Assembly (NCBI RefSeq): GCF_900475285.1
Contig: NZ_LS483370.1
Coordinates: 1,936,001-2,000,000, forward strand
DNA length: 64,000 nt
Reading direction: 5' to 3'
Source of the DNA: Pseudomonas taetrolens
GTDB taxonomy: Bacteria > Pseudomonadota > Gammaproteobacteria > Pseudomonadales > Pseudomonadaceae
The notes under the pieces were generated by a model, which made no database searches, was not told the DNA's origin, and was given only the letters and a program-made list of their open reading frames with translations. The position numbers and the translations under genes were made by a program. Positions 24,685-33,546 of the stretch are shown piece after piece (positions within the stretch are counted from its first letter, which is position 1; the number at the start of each line of letters is the position of its first letter).

Positions 24685-26226
24685 TCAGGCAGGTGCCGAT
24701 CCGATGCCGGTGGTCATGCGGGTACGTCCCTCCAGACGCCGTTTCAAGCCGCGAGGCTCGATCAACAGCTTCGAGCCGTTGGCCGCATTCGCCCGCGCCC
24801 ACTCTTCGAGCAATTCAAGGCACGAGTGATCGATGTAGCTCAGGTTATTGAGCGGCACATGCACCGTGCTACCGGCGGGTACGCGTGACAACACTTGAGT
24901 CAACGCCGGCACCTTGAGGAACGTTGCCGCGCCGCTCAGGCGCAACTCCATCTCACCGGTTCCGGGCAGCTCGACCACGCTGATTTTCAGTCGCGACGCT
25001 TTCCATGCCAGCTTGACCAGTGTCAGGCCGAACCCTACCAGCACACCGGTCAGCAAGTCGGTAAAGATGATGGCCAGGGCCGTTGCCGCATAGGTAAACA
25101 TAGGCATTCGCCCGTAACGCCCCAGGCCACGAAAGGCCTTGAGATCCACCAGCTTGATCCCGGTATAGACCAGCACGCCCGCCAGGCTCGCCACCGGGAT
25201 GCTTTGCAGCACACTGGATAGCAGCAGCACAAACGCCAGCAGCCACAGGCCATGGAATATCGCTGAATAGCGCGTGGTGGCCCCGGCCTGGACGTTGGCC
25301 GAACTGCGCACGATCACGCCGGTCATGGGCAGCGCACCGAGCAAGCCGCAGAGCATATTGCCAACCCCTTGGGCGGACAGCTCCTTGTCAAAATCCGAGC
25401 GTTGCCCACTGTGCATGCGGTCAACCGCTGCCGCTGACAACAAGGTTTCGGCGCTGGCGATAAAGGCGACCGCGAAGGCGGCGATCAGCAGGTTGGGGTC
25501 GGCCAGGTTCAACAGGTCGGCAGGGCGCAACCAGTCGATTGCGTCAGCCAGGTTTTCCGGAACGTTCACCCGTTTGACCTGTAAGGCCAGTGCCAGGCTG
25601 ACCACGGTGGTCAAGCCTACACCGAGTAGGGCGCCGGGGATAAACCGCAGGGTTCGCGGCCGGAACTTGTCCCACAACCACATCACCAGCATTGTCGCGA
25701 GGCCGAGCAACCCGGCCTGCCAGCCCAGTCCGCCTCCCAGGGTCGGCATGGCCTCGGCCAGTGCTCCAGGGAAGCCTGTCAGGTTATCCAGCCCCGAGGG
25801 CTTGGGAGCACCGTCGAGCATGACGTGCACTTGCGACAGCACGATCAGTACCCCGATCCCCGCGAGCATGCCGTAGACCACAGCCGGGGCGGTGACACGA
25901 AACCAGCAGCCCAGCCGCAAGCGCCCGGCCACCAGTTGTAGAAAACCTGCCAGGAGCAGGATTGGACCGAGCATGGCCACGCCATGCTGGCGGACCAGTT
26001 CGAAGACCAATACCGCCAGCCCGGCTGCCGGGCCGCTGACTTGCAGCGGGGACCCCGCCAGCCAGCCGACCACCAGACCACCGATGATGCCCGTGATCAG
26101 GCCTTTGGCTGGTGGCATCCCGGAGGCGATGGCGATACCCATGCACAGAGGCAGGGCGACCAGAAACACCACCACGGAAGCCAAAAGCTCCCGTGGAAAA
26201 ACCGCTTTTAATTGCGCAGCACGCAT
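24685..26226 (-). CDS. SulP-family anion transporter (probable bicarbonate carrier)
   Basis: 513 residues from the ATG at 26226, which has GGGAGAG upstream; a longer frame exists but lacks support. It begins FPRELLASVVVFLVALPLCMG, the first helix of SulP proteins, has the conserved GMPPAKGLITGIIGG and GSPLQVSGPAAGL segments, about 10-12 helices, and a short C-terminal STAS-like domain (LTQVLSRVPAGSTVHVPLNN then YIDHSCLELLEEWA). A beta-carbonic anhydrase gene lies 82 bp upstream on the same strand. That pairing points to bicarbonate rather than sulfate. Confidence 0.85.
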   Translation of the reverse strand: MRAAQLKAVFPRELLASVVVFLVALPLCMGIAIASGMPPAKGLITGIIGGLVVGWLAGSPLQVSGPAAGLAVLVFELVRQHGVAMLGPILLLAGFLQLVAGRLRLGCWFRVTAPAVVYGMLAGIGVLIVLSQVHVMLDGAPKPSGLDNLTGFPGALAEAMPTLGGGLGWQAGLLGLATMLVMWLWDKFRPRTLRFIPGALLGVGLTTVVSLALALQVKRVNVPENLADAIDWLRPADLLNLADPNLLIAAFAVAFIASAETLLSAAAVDRMHSGQRSDFDKELSAQGVGNMLCGLLGALPMTGVIVRSSANVQAGATTRYSAIFHGLWLLAFVLLLSSVLQSIPVASLAGVLVYTGIKLVDLKAFRGLGRYGRMPMFTYAATALAIIFTDLLTGVLVGFGLTLVKLAWKASRLKISVVELPGTGEMELRLSGAATFLKVPALTQVLSRVPAGSTVHVPLNNLSYIDHSCLELLEEWARANAANGSKLLIEPRGLKRRLEGRTRMTTGIGSAPA

Positions 26227-26308
26227 GATGACTCTCCCTGGAAAATCGTGAGACAGGGTAAGGCCTGACTGCTTTTGAGCAGCCACAGCGTTACTCGATG
26301 ATGACGGT

Positions 26309-27037
26309 TTAGAAGCGCGCTTTAGGTGTCGCGCAAGGGATTGCCAGGGGATTGTCCAGGGGCAGGAAACATCCCTGTTCTGCATCGTAGGCTTTGATTT
26401 GACTGGTCTCGATGTTGTAGATCCAGCCGTGGATAAACAACTGGCCGTTGGCGATGCGTGAGGCCACCGACGGATGAGTGCGCAGGTGCTGCAACTGCGC
26501 GATCACATTTTCTTCGGTCAGAATGTGCATGCCTTCGGTTTCGTTGGCGCAATCGCAGTTCTCTTGCACCATGGTCTTAGCGACCTCGGCGTGGCGTAGC
26601 CAGGCTTTGACCGTGGGCATTCTCTCCAGGCTTGCCGGGTTGAGCACGGCCCGCATCGCTCCGCAATCGGAGTGCCCGCAGATGATGATGTGTTGTACGC
26701 CCAGGGCCAGGTTGGCGTATTCAATGGCCGTGGACACCCCGCCGTTCATCTGCCCGTAAGGTGGTACGACGTTGCCGACATTACGGGTCACGAACAAGTC
26801 GCCGGGTGCGCTTTGGGTGATCAGTTCAGGAACGATTCGCGAGTCTGCGCAGGCAATGAACATTGCCCGTGGTCGTTGGGCGGTGGCAAGCCTTTTGAAC
26901 AGGTCTTTCTGTTGCGGAAAGACCTCATGATGGAAATGCATAAAACCTTCAACTATGTGCTGCAGCGCTGCATCGGCATGTTCCGTATCGTGACAGGCAG
27001 TAGCTGCAGCCAAAGGCTGGTTGTCCTTGGTACTCAT
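26309..27037 (-). CDS. Beta-class carbonic anhydrase
   Basis: 242 residues from the second of two tandem ATGs (27037), better spaced from GAGGA than the one at 27040. Zinc ligands are visible: Cys and Asp/Arg in IACADSRIVPELI, then His and Cys in IICGHSDCGAMRAVL; the NVGNVVPPYG and IEYANLALGVQHI segments complete the beta-class core. It interconverts CO2 and bicarbonate and is probably co-transcribed with the SulP carrier downstream. Confidence 0.92.
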   Translation of the reverse strand: MSTKDNQPLAAATACHDTEHADAALQHIVEGFMHFHHEVFPQQKDLFKRLATAQRPRAMFIACADSRIVPELITQSAPGDLFVTRNVGNVVPPYGQMNGGVSTAIEYANLALGVQHIIICGHSDCGAMRAVLNPASLERMPTVKAWLRHAEVAKTMVQENCDCANETEGMHILTEENVIAQLQHLRTHPSVASRIANGQLFIHGWIYNIETSQIKAYDAEQGCFLPLDNPLAIPCATPKARF

Positions 27038-27211
27038 CATTCGTCCTCTTTGCCAGTGCCAGGCCAATAGCCTGTTAAGTTCAGGGCGGGCCTTTTGTGA
27101 CCCGCTGGTCACGTTACTGACCTAAACTTAACCAAACCTTAATTGGACGCTCTAACACGGACCTTTGGTGATGGCAAAAGGCATTCCGTCTACAGGTTCC
27201 GCTGCATGCTG

Positions 27212-28267
27212 TCAGAGCAACCACAGCCCCACGAGCCCGCTGATGACTCCGACCAGCATGGTCATCAGCGCAACGCTGACCAGCACCCGAGCGTCGAAGT
27301 CTTTGCGCAGCATCAGTAGCGACGGCAGACTCACGCTGGGTAAGGTCATGAGCAGGGCTACGGCCGGTGCCGTGCCCATGCCCAGTGCCATCATGGTCTG
27401 CACAATCGGGATTTCAGCAGCCGTCGGAATGACAAACAATGTCCCGATAATGGCCAGCGGCACCAACCACATCAGGTTGTCGCTCATGGCACCGTCTACA
27501 TGGGGGAACAACCAGACCCGTGCCGCGCCCAGCAGCAACACCGCCAGCAGATACACCGGAATCGTGTTCCAGAACAGCTGCCACAAAGTGCGGCCCCAGC
27601 GGCTGAAAAAGCTTTGCTGATTGATCACGCTCGCTTCGGACACGGCTTCCAGCGCAGCTTCAGGAATGGTTTCAGGACGCGAGATGCGTTGCGCGATCAG
27701 CGACACCCCAATCACCAGTACCAGGCCGGCCACCAGACGCAAGGCACTGAAGCCCCAGCCCAGGACAAACCCCATAAATACCAGCGTGGCCGGATTGAGC
27801 ACCGGGTTGGCGATCCAGAAGGCCAGTGCGGCACCCACCGAGACGTTTTGTCGACGCATGCCGGCCGCCACCGGTGCGGCACAGCAGGTGCACATCATGC
27901 CCGGCAAAGCGAACAGGCCGCCGCGCAGGGTTGAACCCAGGCCGGCTTTGCCGAACAGGCGCAGCAGCCAGTCACGGGGAATCAGGACCTGAATCAGCGA
28001 GCCAAGAATCACCGCCAGTACGGCAGCTTTCCAAATGGCCAGGAAATACACCTTGGCATAGGCCAGAGCCGCGGCGATGGGCTCGCCCTGGTTGTCATTG
28101 AGGATCGAAGCGCCAATGCTGTGATTGTCTGCGGCGACAAACGCCTTGAAGTAGTAGGGCGACCATTTTACGTAGTACAGGCCAATACCGGCGACCAGCA
28201 GGAACAGCAGAGGCTTCCACCAGAATGACCAGCCGCGTATGGGTTTGGCTGAGGAAAGACTGGGCAT
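27212..28267 (-). CDS. ArsP/DUF318-type membrane permease
   Basis: 351 residues with about 8 membrane helices. The motif PGMMCTCCAAPVAAGMRRQ and the second half-repeat with LFVIPTAAEIPIVQ mark the permease family that includes ArsP (PF03773), where cysteines may bind a thiophilic substrate such as organoarsenicals. No arsenic genes or thioredoxin partner lie nearby, so the substrate is open. It is separated from the carbonic anhydrase start by 174 bp and probably has its own promoter. Confidence 0.78.
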   Translation of the reverse strand: MPSLSSAKPIRGWSFWWKPLLFLLVAGIGLYYVKWSPYYFKAFVAADNHSIGASILNDNQGEPIAAALAYAKVYFLAIWKAAVLAVILGSLIQVLIPRDWLLRLFGKAGLGSTLRGGLFALPGMMCTCCAAPVAAGMRRQNVSVGAALAFWIANPVLNPATLVFMGFVLGWGFSALRLVAGLVLVIGVSLIAQRISRPETIPEAALEAVSEASVINQQSFFSRWGRTLWQLFWNTIPVYLLAVLLLGAARVWLFPHVDGAMSDNLMWLVPLAIIGTLFVIPTAAEIPIVQTMMALGMGTAPAVALLMTLPSVSLPSLLMLRKDFDARVLVSVALMTMLVGVISGLVGLWLL

Positions 28268-28353
28268 AAAGAGTTACCGAACGTAAGGAAATTGCCGCGC
28301 ATCATACGCCAATCCTGCCGATGCCGAACGTAGCCCGGTGCATATATGCCCCT

Positions 28354-28377
28354 GTAGTCGCTGCCGAAGGCTGCGAT
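28354..28377. repeat. Single REP unit
   Basis: GTAGTCGCTGCCGAAGGCTG followed by CGAT matches the REP half-unit at 24588 except at one position, and has no inverted partner nearby. Confidence 0.7.
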
Positions 28378-28401
28378 AAGACCGGGTCGCTCAACAACGC
28401 C

Positions 28402-29178
28402 TTACAACGTCCGGATCGAGTTGCTGATCGAGCGCGCACACTGGATAACGGAGGAGGCCAGTTTCTGTTCGGCGTCGGGCAGGGTCCAGCGGCTGCAGGG
28501 CACGGCCAAATGTACGGAGGCCACGGGTAGCCCATGGCTGTTGATGACAGGCGCAGCGATGGTCATGTCGCCGAGGAACATTTCTTCCTGGTTGGTGGCA
28601 TAACCTTGTGCGCGGCTGTTCTGGATGCGTTTGAAAATGCTCGAGATGTCGGTCTGGGTGTATTGGGTGAACGTCACCCGGTCGCTGGATTCGAGCATGG
28701 CATGGATCTCGTCATCTCCCAGCACGCTGAGGTAAGCGCGTCCGGCGCCACTGCAGTACATGGGGATCCGGCTACCGATCGGCATGTGCACCGGGATGAA
28801 TTTTGGTGCGACGAAACGGGCCACATAAACCATATCCAGTCCGTCCGGCTCCGTCAGGTTGACCGTCTCGCCGGTGATCTGATTGAGTTCGGCCAGGTAG
28901 GGGTTGGCAACGTCGACCAGAATGTCGGCCGCCAGGTAGTTGTAGCCAATCTCCATGACTTTTGGCGTTAGCTGGAAGCGCCGGCTTTGCGGGTGTTTGC
29001 GCACGTAGCCGAGCTCTTCAAGGGTATGGATCATGCGCTGCGCCGAGCTTTTGCTGATGCCCGCCACCTGTGCAATATCAGCCAGGTTCATGGTGCGCCG
29101 CGCTGCGCCAAACCCGCGAAGCACGGCCAGCCCCTTTTCCAGAGATTGATTGAAAAGAGGGTTGTTGTGATCACTCAT
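28402..29178 (-). CDS. IclR-family transcriptional regulator
   Basis: 258 residues. An N-terminal winged helix (LADIAQVAGISKSSAQRMIH) is followed by an IclR effector domain (about 90-250) with FVAPKFIPVHMPIGSRIPMY and the GYATNQEEMFLGDMTIAAPV segment typical of IclR ligand pockets. It is divergent from an ABC substrate-binding protein gene; an ATATCG-N5-CGATAT repeat lies between them. It most likely controls that uptake/oxidase operon and itself. Confidence 0.9.
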   Translation of the reverse strand: MSDHNNPLFNQSLEKGLAVLRGFGAARRTMNLADIAQVAGISKSSAQRMIHTLEELGYVRKHPQSRRFQLTPKVMEIGYNYLAADILVDVANPYLAELNQITGETVNLTEPDGLDMVYVARFVAPKFIPVHMPIGSRIPMYCSGAGRAYLSVLGDDEIHAMLESSDRVTFTQYTQTDISSIFKRIQNSRAQGYATNQEEMFLGDMTIAAPVINSHGLPVASVHLAVPCSRWTLPDAEQKLASSVIQCARSISNSIRTL

Positions 29179-29209
29179 GGTGTTTCCTTGGCTTTTGTAC
29201 GGGCAGTGA

Positions 29210-29226
29210 ATATCGATAAGCGATAT
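29210..29226. promoter_or_regulatory. Inverted repeat, probable IclR operator
   Basis: ATATCG, five bases (ATAAG), CGATAT is a perfect 6-bp inverted repeat in the divergent gap, 32 bp from the IclR start codon. Position and symmetry suit an operator for the dimeric IclR protein. Confidence 0.5.
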
Positions 29227-29351
29227 TTATAAATCTCTTTACGATTTGAGCGAATTGGTTATAGTCGAAGCACGCTTTTTGTACCACAGGGCGCGACGGT
29301 TTTTTAGAGGCGTCATCAGGAATAATAAAAGCGATCACAGGGAGATTCGCC

Positions 29352-30113
29352 ATGCAAAAACCATTTCAAGTGCTCACGCTTATGTGCGCAATGGCCACCG
29401 GTTTGATGGTGTCCGCCAGTGTCACAGCTGCACCCGTCTACAAAGTCGGTGCTACCGCCACAGGTATTCCGTTTACGTTCCTAGACATCAAGAGCGGAAA
29501 CATCCAGGGCATGATGGTTGACGCGGTAGAAGCCGTCGGCAAGGCCGGGGGGTTTGATACCGAGATCCAGCAGACCACCTTCGCGGCTCTGATCCCATCG
29601 TTGACCTCAAGCAAGATCGACCTGATCTCGGCGGCCATGTTGAAGACCCCTGAGCGGGAAAAGGTCGTGAAATATTCCGACCCGATCTTCAGCTACGGCG
29701 AAGGCCTGATCGTGAAGGCTGACGACGCAAAACCCTACAAGAGCATGGATGACCTGGCCGGTGAAGTGGTCGGCGCCCAAGTGGGCACCGTGTTCCTCGA
29801 TGCGCTTAACAAGCACGGCGGGTTCAAGGAAGTGCGCAGCTACGACTCCATTCCCGACATGATGCGCGACTTGTCACTGGGCCGGATCAAAGCCGCCTTT
29901 GGCGATCGCCCGATCATTGCCTATCAGCTGGCTCAAGGTAAAAACCAGGACGTAAAACTGTCAGACACCTATGTGCCGGTGGTCATGGGCGATGTGTGCC
30001 TGGTCATGCGCCAGGGTGACAGCGAGAAGCTGGCGCAGGTCAATCGCGGCATCGCGGCGATCAAGGCTGACGGCTCGCTGCAACGCATCATCGAGAAGTG
30101 GAAACTGAATTGA
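29352..30113 (+). CDS. ABC transporter substrate-binding protein (family 3, amino-acid type)
   Basis: 253 residues with a cleavable signal peptide (LTLMCAMATGLMVSASVTAA then APVYKVG). The mature part is a family-3 periplasmic binding protein: FTFLDIKSGNIQGMMVDAVE, TFAALIPSLTSSKIDLI, TPEREKVVKYSDPIF and the C-terminal GSLQRIIEKWKLN. This class binds polar amino acids or related amines. The next gene encodes the permease. With an FAD-dependent amine oxidase-like gene downstream, the ligand may be an amino acid or amine used as nutrient. Confidence 0.88.
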   Translation: MQKPFQVLTLMCAMATGLMVSASVTAAPVYKVGATATGIPFTFLDIKSGNIQGMMVDAVEAVGKAGGFDTEIQQTTFAALIPSLTSSKIDLISAAMLKTPEREKVVKYSDPIFSYGEGLIVKADDAKPYKSMDDLAGEVVGAQVGTVFLDALNKHGGFKEVRSYDSIPDMMRDLSLGRIKAAFGDRPIIAYQLAQGKNQDVKLSDTYVPVVMGDVCLVMRQGDSEKLAQVNRGIAAIKADGSLQRIIEKWKLN

Positions 30114-30173
30114 TGGTCCTGCGGCCCTGGCAGGTCCGGGTGCCGCTTTATGTGGTGTTTCGCAGGTAGCTTT

Positions 30174-30827
30174 ATGTTTGTCCAGGATGCGTTGGACTTT
30201 CTGCCCATTCTGTTGAAAGGGGCGGTGGTCACTGTACAGGTCACGGCGGGATCGTTCGTACTGAGCTCGCTGATCGGTCTGTTGTTTGCCTTGATGATGG
30301 TCTCGAAAATTCGTGCCATCGCGTTGTTCGCCATCGGCGTGGTCAACGTGATACGCGGGCTGCCGATTATCGTGCAGCTGTTTTACATCTATTTCGTATT
30401 ACCCGACTTCGGTATCCAGCTCAGCGCCATGCAGGCCGGTGTGATCGGGTTGGGGATCGCTTATTCGGCCTACCAGGCCGAGAACTTCCGCGCCGGAATT
30501 CAGGCCATTGACCATGGCCAGATCGAGGCGGCGCAGTCGGTCGGCATGCGTGGCCTGATGATCATGCGCCGGATCGTGCTGCCCCAGGCGTTCCGCATTG
30601 CCTTGCCGCCTTACGGCAACACCCTGGTGATGATGCTCAAGGATTCTTCGCTGGTGTCGACCATTACCGTGGCCGAAATGACACGGCAAGGGCAGCTGAT
30701 TGCCTCGTCGACCTTTGAAAACATGACGGTGTACACCCTGGTTGCGTTGTTGTACCTGTCTATGAGCTTGCCGCTGTCCTTTGGCTTGCGCCGTCTGGAA
30801 GCGCGTTTTGCACTGCGGAGAAAGTAA
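30174..30827 (+). CDS. Amino-acid-type ABC transporter permease
   Basis: 217 residues from the ATG at 30174, with about five membrane helices and the His/Glu/Gln/Arg permease signature: GSFVLSSLIGLLFALMM, NVIRGLPIIVQLFYIYFVL, and the EAA loop GQIEAAQSVGMRGLMIMRRI. A single permease probably works as a homodimer. Its TAA overlaps the ATG of a 23-codon ORF (TAATG), where the ATPase gene would be expected. Confidence 0.88.
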   Translation: MFVQDALDFLPILLKGAVVTVQVTAGSFVLSSLIGLLFALMMVSKIRAIALFAIGVVNVIRGLPIIVQLFYIYFVLPDFGIQLSAMQAGVIGLGIAYSAYQAENFRAGIQAIDHGQIEAAQSVGMRGLMIMRRIVLPQAFRIALPPYGNTLVMMLKDSSLVSTITVAEMTRQGQLIASSTFENMTVYTLVALLYLSMSLPLSFGLRRLEARFALRRK

Positions 30828-30898
30828 TGATTGAACTCAAGGGGGCTGGCGGTCTTGCAGTGTCCGACATGGAGCAGGTTGGGGAGGCGCAGGGATGA
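30827..30898 (+). pseudogene. 23-codon remnant at the ATPase position of the ABC operon
   Basis: An in-frame mini-ORF (MIELKGAGGLAVSDMEQVGE plus three residues) starts in the permease stop (TAATG) and stops within the start of the FAD gene (ATGA). Polar-amino-acid ABC ATPases commonly begin MIELK and sit exactly here, coupled on both sides. The simplest reading is that most of an ATPase gene was deleted in frame, leaving its two ends. It could also be a fortuitous coupling peptide. A working transporter would need an ATPase from elsewhere. Confidence 0.5.
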
Positions 30899-32184
30899 AA
30901 TCGTCGTCAATCAGGACATTACCGCCGTCGCTCTGGACGGCCACCGCTCGCCCTGCGGCATTGACCCCTGCCTTGAGTGAAAACAAGCAGGTGGACGTGG
31001 CGATTGTCGGCGCGGGCTACACCGGGCTGGTCACCGCACTGCGCCTGGCAGAGGCGGGCATCAGCGTGTGCGTACTGGACGCGGCCGAGCCGGGTTGGGG
31101 AGCCTCCGGCCGTAACGGTGGACAGGTGATTCCCGGGCTTAAATATGACCCGGATCAGTTGATCGAACGCTTCGGGTCGCAGCGCGGCGAGACGATCATT
31201 GAGGCCTGCGGCGGTGCGGCGGATGAAGTCTTTTCATTGATCCGCGAGTACAGCATTGCCTGCGATGCCAGCCGCAAAGGCTGGATCCAGCCCGCCAACT
31301 CTGCGACGTCACTCAAGGCACTGGAGCATCGCGCCCGGCAATGGGAGCAGCGCGGAGTACCGGTTGAGCTGCTGGACCGTGAGGCGGTCTGTCAACGTAT
31401 CGGTTCACGGAACTACATGGGGGGATGGGTTGATCCGCGTGCCGGCAGCCTGCATCCACTCAACTATGCGCGGGGACTGGCCAAATCGGCGTTGGGCCGT
31501 GGCGTGACCATTCACAGCGATAGCCGGGTCACGGATTTACGCCGGATTGGCCCGAAGTGGCAACTGACTACGGCGCAAGGCCATACCGTGATGGCCGAAC
31601 GGGTGTTGCTGGCGACCAACGGCTACACCGATGACTTATGGCCAGGCCTGCGCCAGACCGTGCTGGCAGCTAACAGCTTTATCATTGCCACGCGCCCGCT
31701 GTCACCCGAGCTGCGTAAAACCGTGCTGCCCGGCGGGGAAGTGTGCTCGGACGCGCGGCGTTTGCTGCTGTACTTCAAGCAGGATGCCCAAGGGCGGGTT
31801 CTGCTGGGCGGTCGAGGGCCGTTTGCCGAGCCCTGCCGTGCGGGTGACTGGGCGCATCTGGAGCGTTCGTTGGTCAACGTGTTTGCGCAGTTGGCGGGGG
31901 TGGCGATCGAGTACCGCTGGAGTGGTCGTGTTGCGCTCAACCAGAGCGTGTTGCCGCAACTGCATGAGCCGCAACCGGGGCTGTCGATTCTGCTTGGCTA
32001 CAACGGGCGCGGGGTTGCGATGTCGGCCATGCTGGGCAAGCACCTCGCGGCGCGCATGGCGGGTACCAGTGATGACTTTCCGTTTCCGGTGACACCGATT
32101 CGCCAGATTCCTTTCCACCGTTTGCAGCGCCTGTATCTGGCAGCCGGTATCAGTTACTACCGGCTGCTCGACGCGCTGCATTGA
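30895..32184 (+). CDS. FAD-dependent amine/amino-acid oxidoreductase (PuuB/DadA-like)
   Basis: 429 residues. The Rossmann motif is VAIVGAGYTGLVTALRLAEA near residues 36-55, with a Glu/Asp pair at the end of strand 2 (VLDAAEPGWGASGRNGGQV). GWVDPRAGSLHPLNYARGLA and the C-terminal GYNGRGVAMSAMLGKHLA are typical of the gamma-glutamylputrescine oxidase/glycine oxidase group of DAO enzymes. It starts inside the stop of the 23-codon remnant. The likely reaction is oxidative deamination of an amine or amino acid brought in by the linked transporter. Confidence 0.85.
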   Translation: MKSSSIRTLPPSLWTATARPAALTPALSENKQVDVAIVGAGYTGLVTALRLAEAGISVCVLDAAEPGWGASGRNGGQVIPGLKYDPDQLIERFGSQRGETIIEACGGAADEVFSLIREYSIACDASRKGWIQPANSATSLKALEHRARQWEQRGVPVELLDREAVCQRIGSRNYMGGWVDPRAGSLHPLNYARGLAKSALGRGVTIHSDSRVTDLRRIGPKWQLTTAQGHTVMAERVLLATNGYTDDLWPGLRQTVLAANSFIIATRPLSPELRKTVLPGGEVCSDARRLLLYFKQDAQGRVLLGGRGPFAEPCRAGDWAHLERSLVNVFAQLAGVAIEYRWSGRVALNQSVLPQLHEPQPGLSILLGYNGRGVAMSAMLGKHLAARMAGTSDDFPFPVTPIRQIPFHRLQRLYLAAGISYYRLLDALH

Positions 32185-32210
32185 TCACGGCCGCCCTTTG
32201 CGCAGGGCGG

Positions 32211-32435
32211 TCAGTCGGCCTTCCTGATGGTGCCGACCTCGTCAGCCCTGACCTTGATACGTTTGCCTGCGATGTCTTCAAACTCATAGAAGCCGTCTTT
32301 GGTCTTGGTTTTCGGCATGTCTTTGGTCAAGTATTGCGTGCCGTTTTGCAGGGTCACCACGCTGGGTGTTGAGCAGCCCGCAAGCCCCAGCATGGCGACG
32401 ATGACCAGAGGTAAACCGATAACGTTAATCTTCAT
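32211..32435 (-). CDS. Small YgdI/YgdR-like lipoprotein
   Basis: 74 residues from the ATG at 32435. The signal peptide INVIGLPLVIVAMLGLAGCS ends in a lipobox LAGC; the mature part (VVTLQNGTQYLTKDMPKTK, KDGFYEFEDIAGKRIKVRAD) is an SH3-like YgdI/YgdR (DUF903) domain. Abundant small envelope lipoproteins of this type have no known function. The GGCCGCCCT/AGGGCGGTC hairpin overlapping its end may terminate both this gene and the convergent FAD gene. Confidence 0.85.
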   Translation of the reverse strand: MKINVIGLPLVIVAMLGLAGCSTPSVVTLQNGTQYLTKDMPKTKTKDGFYEFEDIAGKRIKVRADEVGTIRKAD

Positions 32436-32613
32436 GCTTGTACCTTGAGCTCTTCGCAAGTCAGGAGTGGATCGCACCGGCCTGGTTTGGCAGCCAGCGC
32501 TGGAAGGTGGTTGCTTTATCTGACAACGTTTTTTGCCGATAGTGCTGCGCACTGACTTCGAGGGACAGTGCGCTGGCAGCGCTCCGATGCGGCCTTTGAC
32601 TGTTACGGGCTGA

Positions 32614-33285
32614 TCAGGTCGGGCAGGCTTTGGTGCCGTTGTTCAGTTCTTGCTTGTCAACGCGGCTGAGCAGCGTTGCCTTGCCGTCATGCCAGGTCAC
32701 GGTCAGTACATAGAGCGTGTCGAAGTCATGGGATGGCCAGTCTTCTGTCAGTGTGGTCTTCTTGCCCAGGGCTTCGCCCGCGACGCTGTTGATCAGTTCT
32801 GGCAAATAGCCATGAGACCAGGCGGTGTAGATCGTCGCGTTGTGGTATTTGTCTTTGGTCAATTCCCGGGCCAGTTGGCGCGTGTCATTGGCCGAAAACT
32901 CCAGATTGATCGGCAATCCTAGTTTGATGGCGCTGGGGTTGATGGTCATCAGCGGTCGCACGTAACTGTAGGCATCATCGTCGGCGCCTTCTTCAACTCG
33001 CCGCGACGGGTCCGCGGCAAATACATAGTTGGCATTACCGTACTTCAGTGGCAGCAGTGTCGCCAAATCGATGGCGCGGTTCAGTCCCTGGCAGGTCAGT
33101 TGGCCAAGGCCATCGGCAGGTTTCTCGGCATGACGCATGAACACCAGTGTTTGCACGCCGTCAACCGGCTCTGCAAATACTTTGTCCGCGTGGGATGTGA
33201 GGGTGACGGCAGCGGCAATCATCAACAGCGGGATCGCTGCCAGCGCGTAGGGCTTGAATCGGGATTTTAAAACGGACTGGGTCAT
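32614..33285 (-). CDS. Exported histidine phosphatase superfamily protein
   Basis: 223 residues from the ATG at 33285 (the longer frame has no ribosome site). A basic N-terminus and a hydrophobic segment (ALAAIPLLMIAAAVTLTS) form a signal peptide or anchor. The phosphatase signature is TLVFMRHAEKPADGLGQLT (RHxE form of the RHG motif), and the second catalytic His is likely in TAWSHGYLPELI. The AADPSRRVEEG segment corresponds to the substrate-phosphate region. An extracytoplasmic phosphatase or a relative that lost activity; substrate unknown. Confidence 0.75.
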   Translation of the reverse strand: MTQSVLKSRFKPYALAAIPLLMIAAAVTLTSHADKVFAEPVDGVQTLVFMRHAEKPADGLGQLTCQGLNRAIDLATLLPLKYGNANYVFAADPSRRVEEGADDDAYSYVRPLMTINPSAIKLGLPINLEFSANDTRQLARELTKDKYHNATIYTAWSHGYLPELINSVAGEALGKKTTLTEDWPSHDFDTLYVLTVTWHDGKATLLSRVDKQELNNGTKACPT

Positions 33286-33546
33286 GAGGCTCTTCTGATT
33301 ACATCCATTAAGGCTGACCAACCTGGTCACAGCAGTCAGTAGATCCGCGTGTATATCCTTGTCGTTTATGTGCGTCCTATGCTTCTCGTCCTTGAGCAAA
33401 GTATTTATTAGACGCGTTTTTCGAAATTGGTTCGATACTACCTACAATTGATTCTGATTCATCCTACATAGACCTTAAGTTTAGGGTTTTTATGTGACAA
33501 GATTTTTTGTCTAACCTGCTTTTTCACCTTCATAAGGTCGTTTTCG

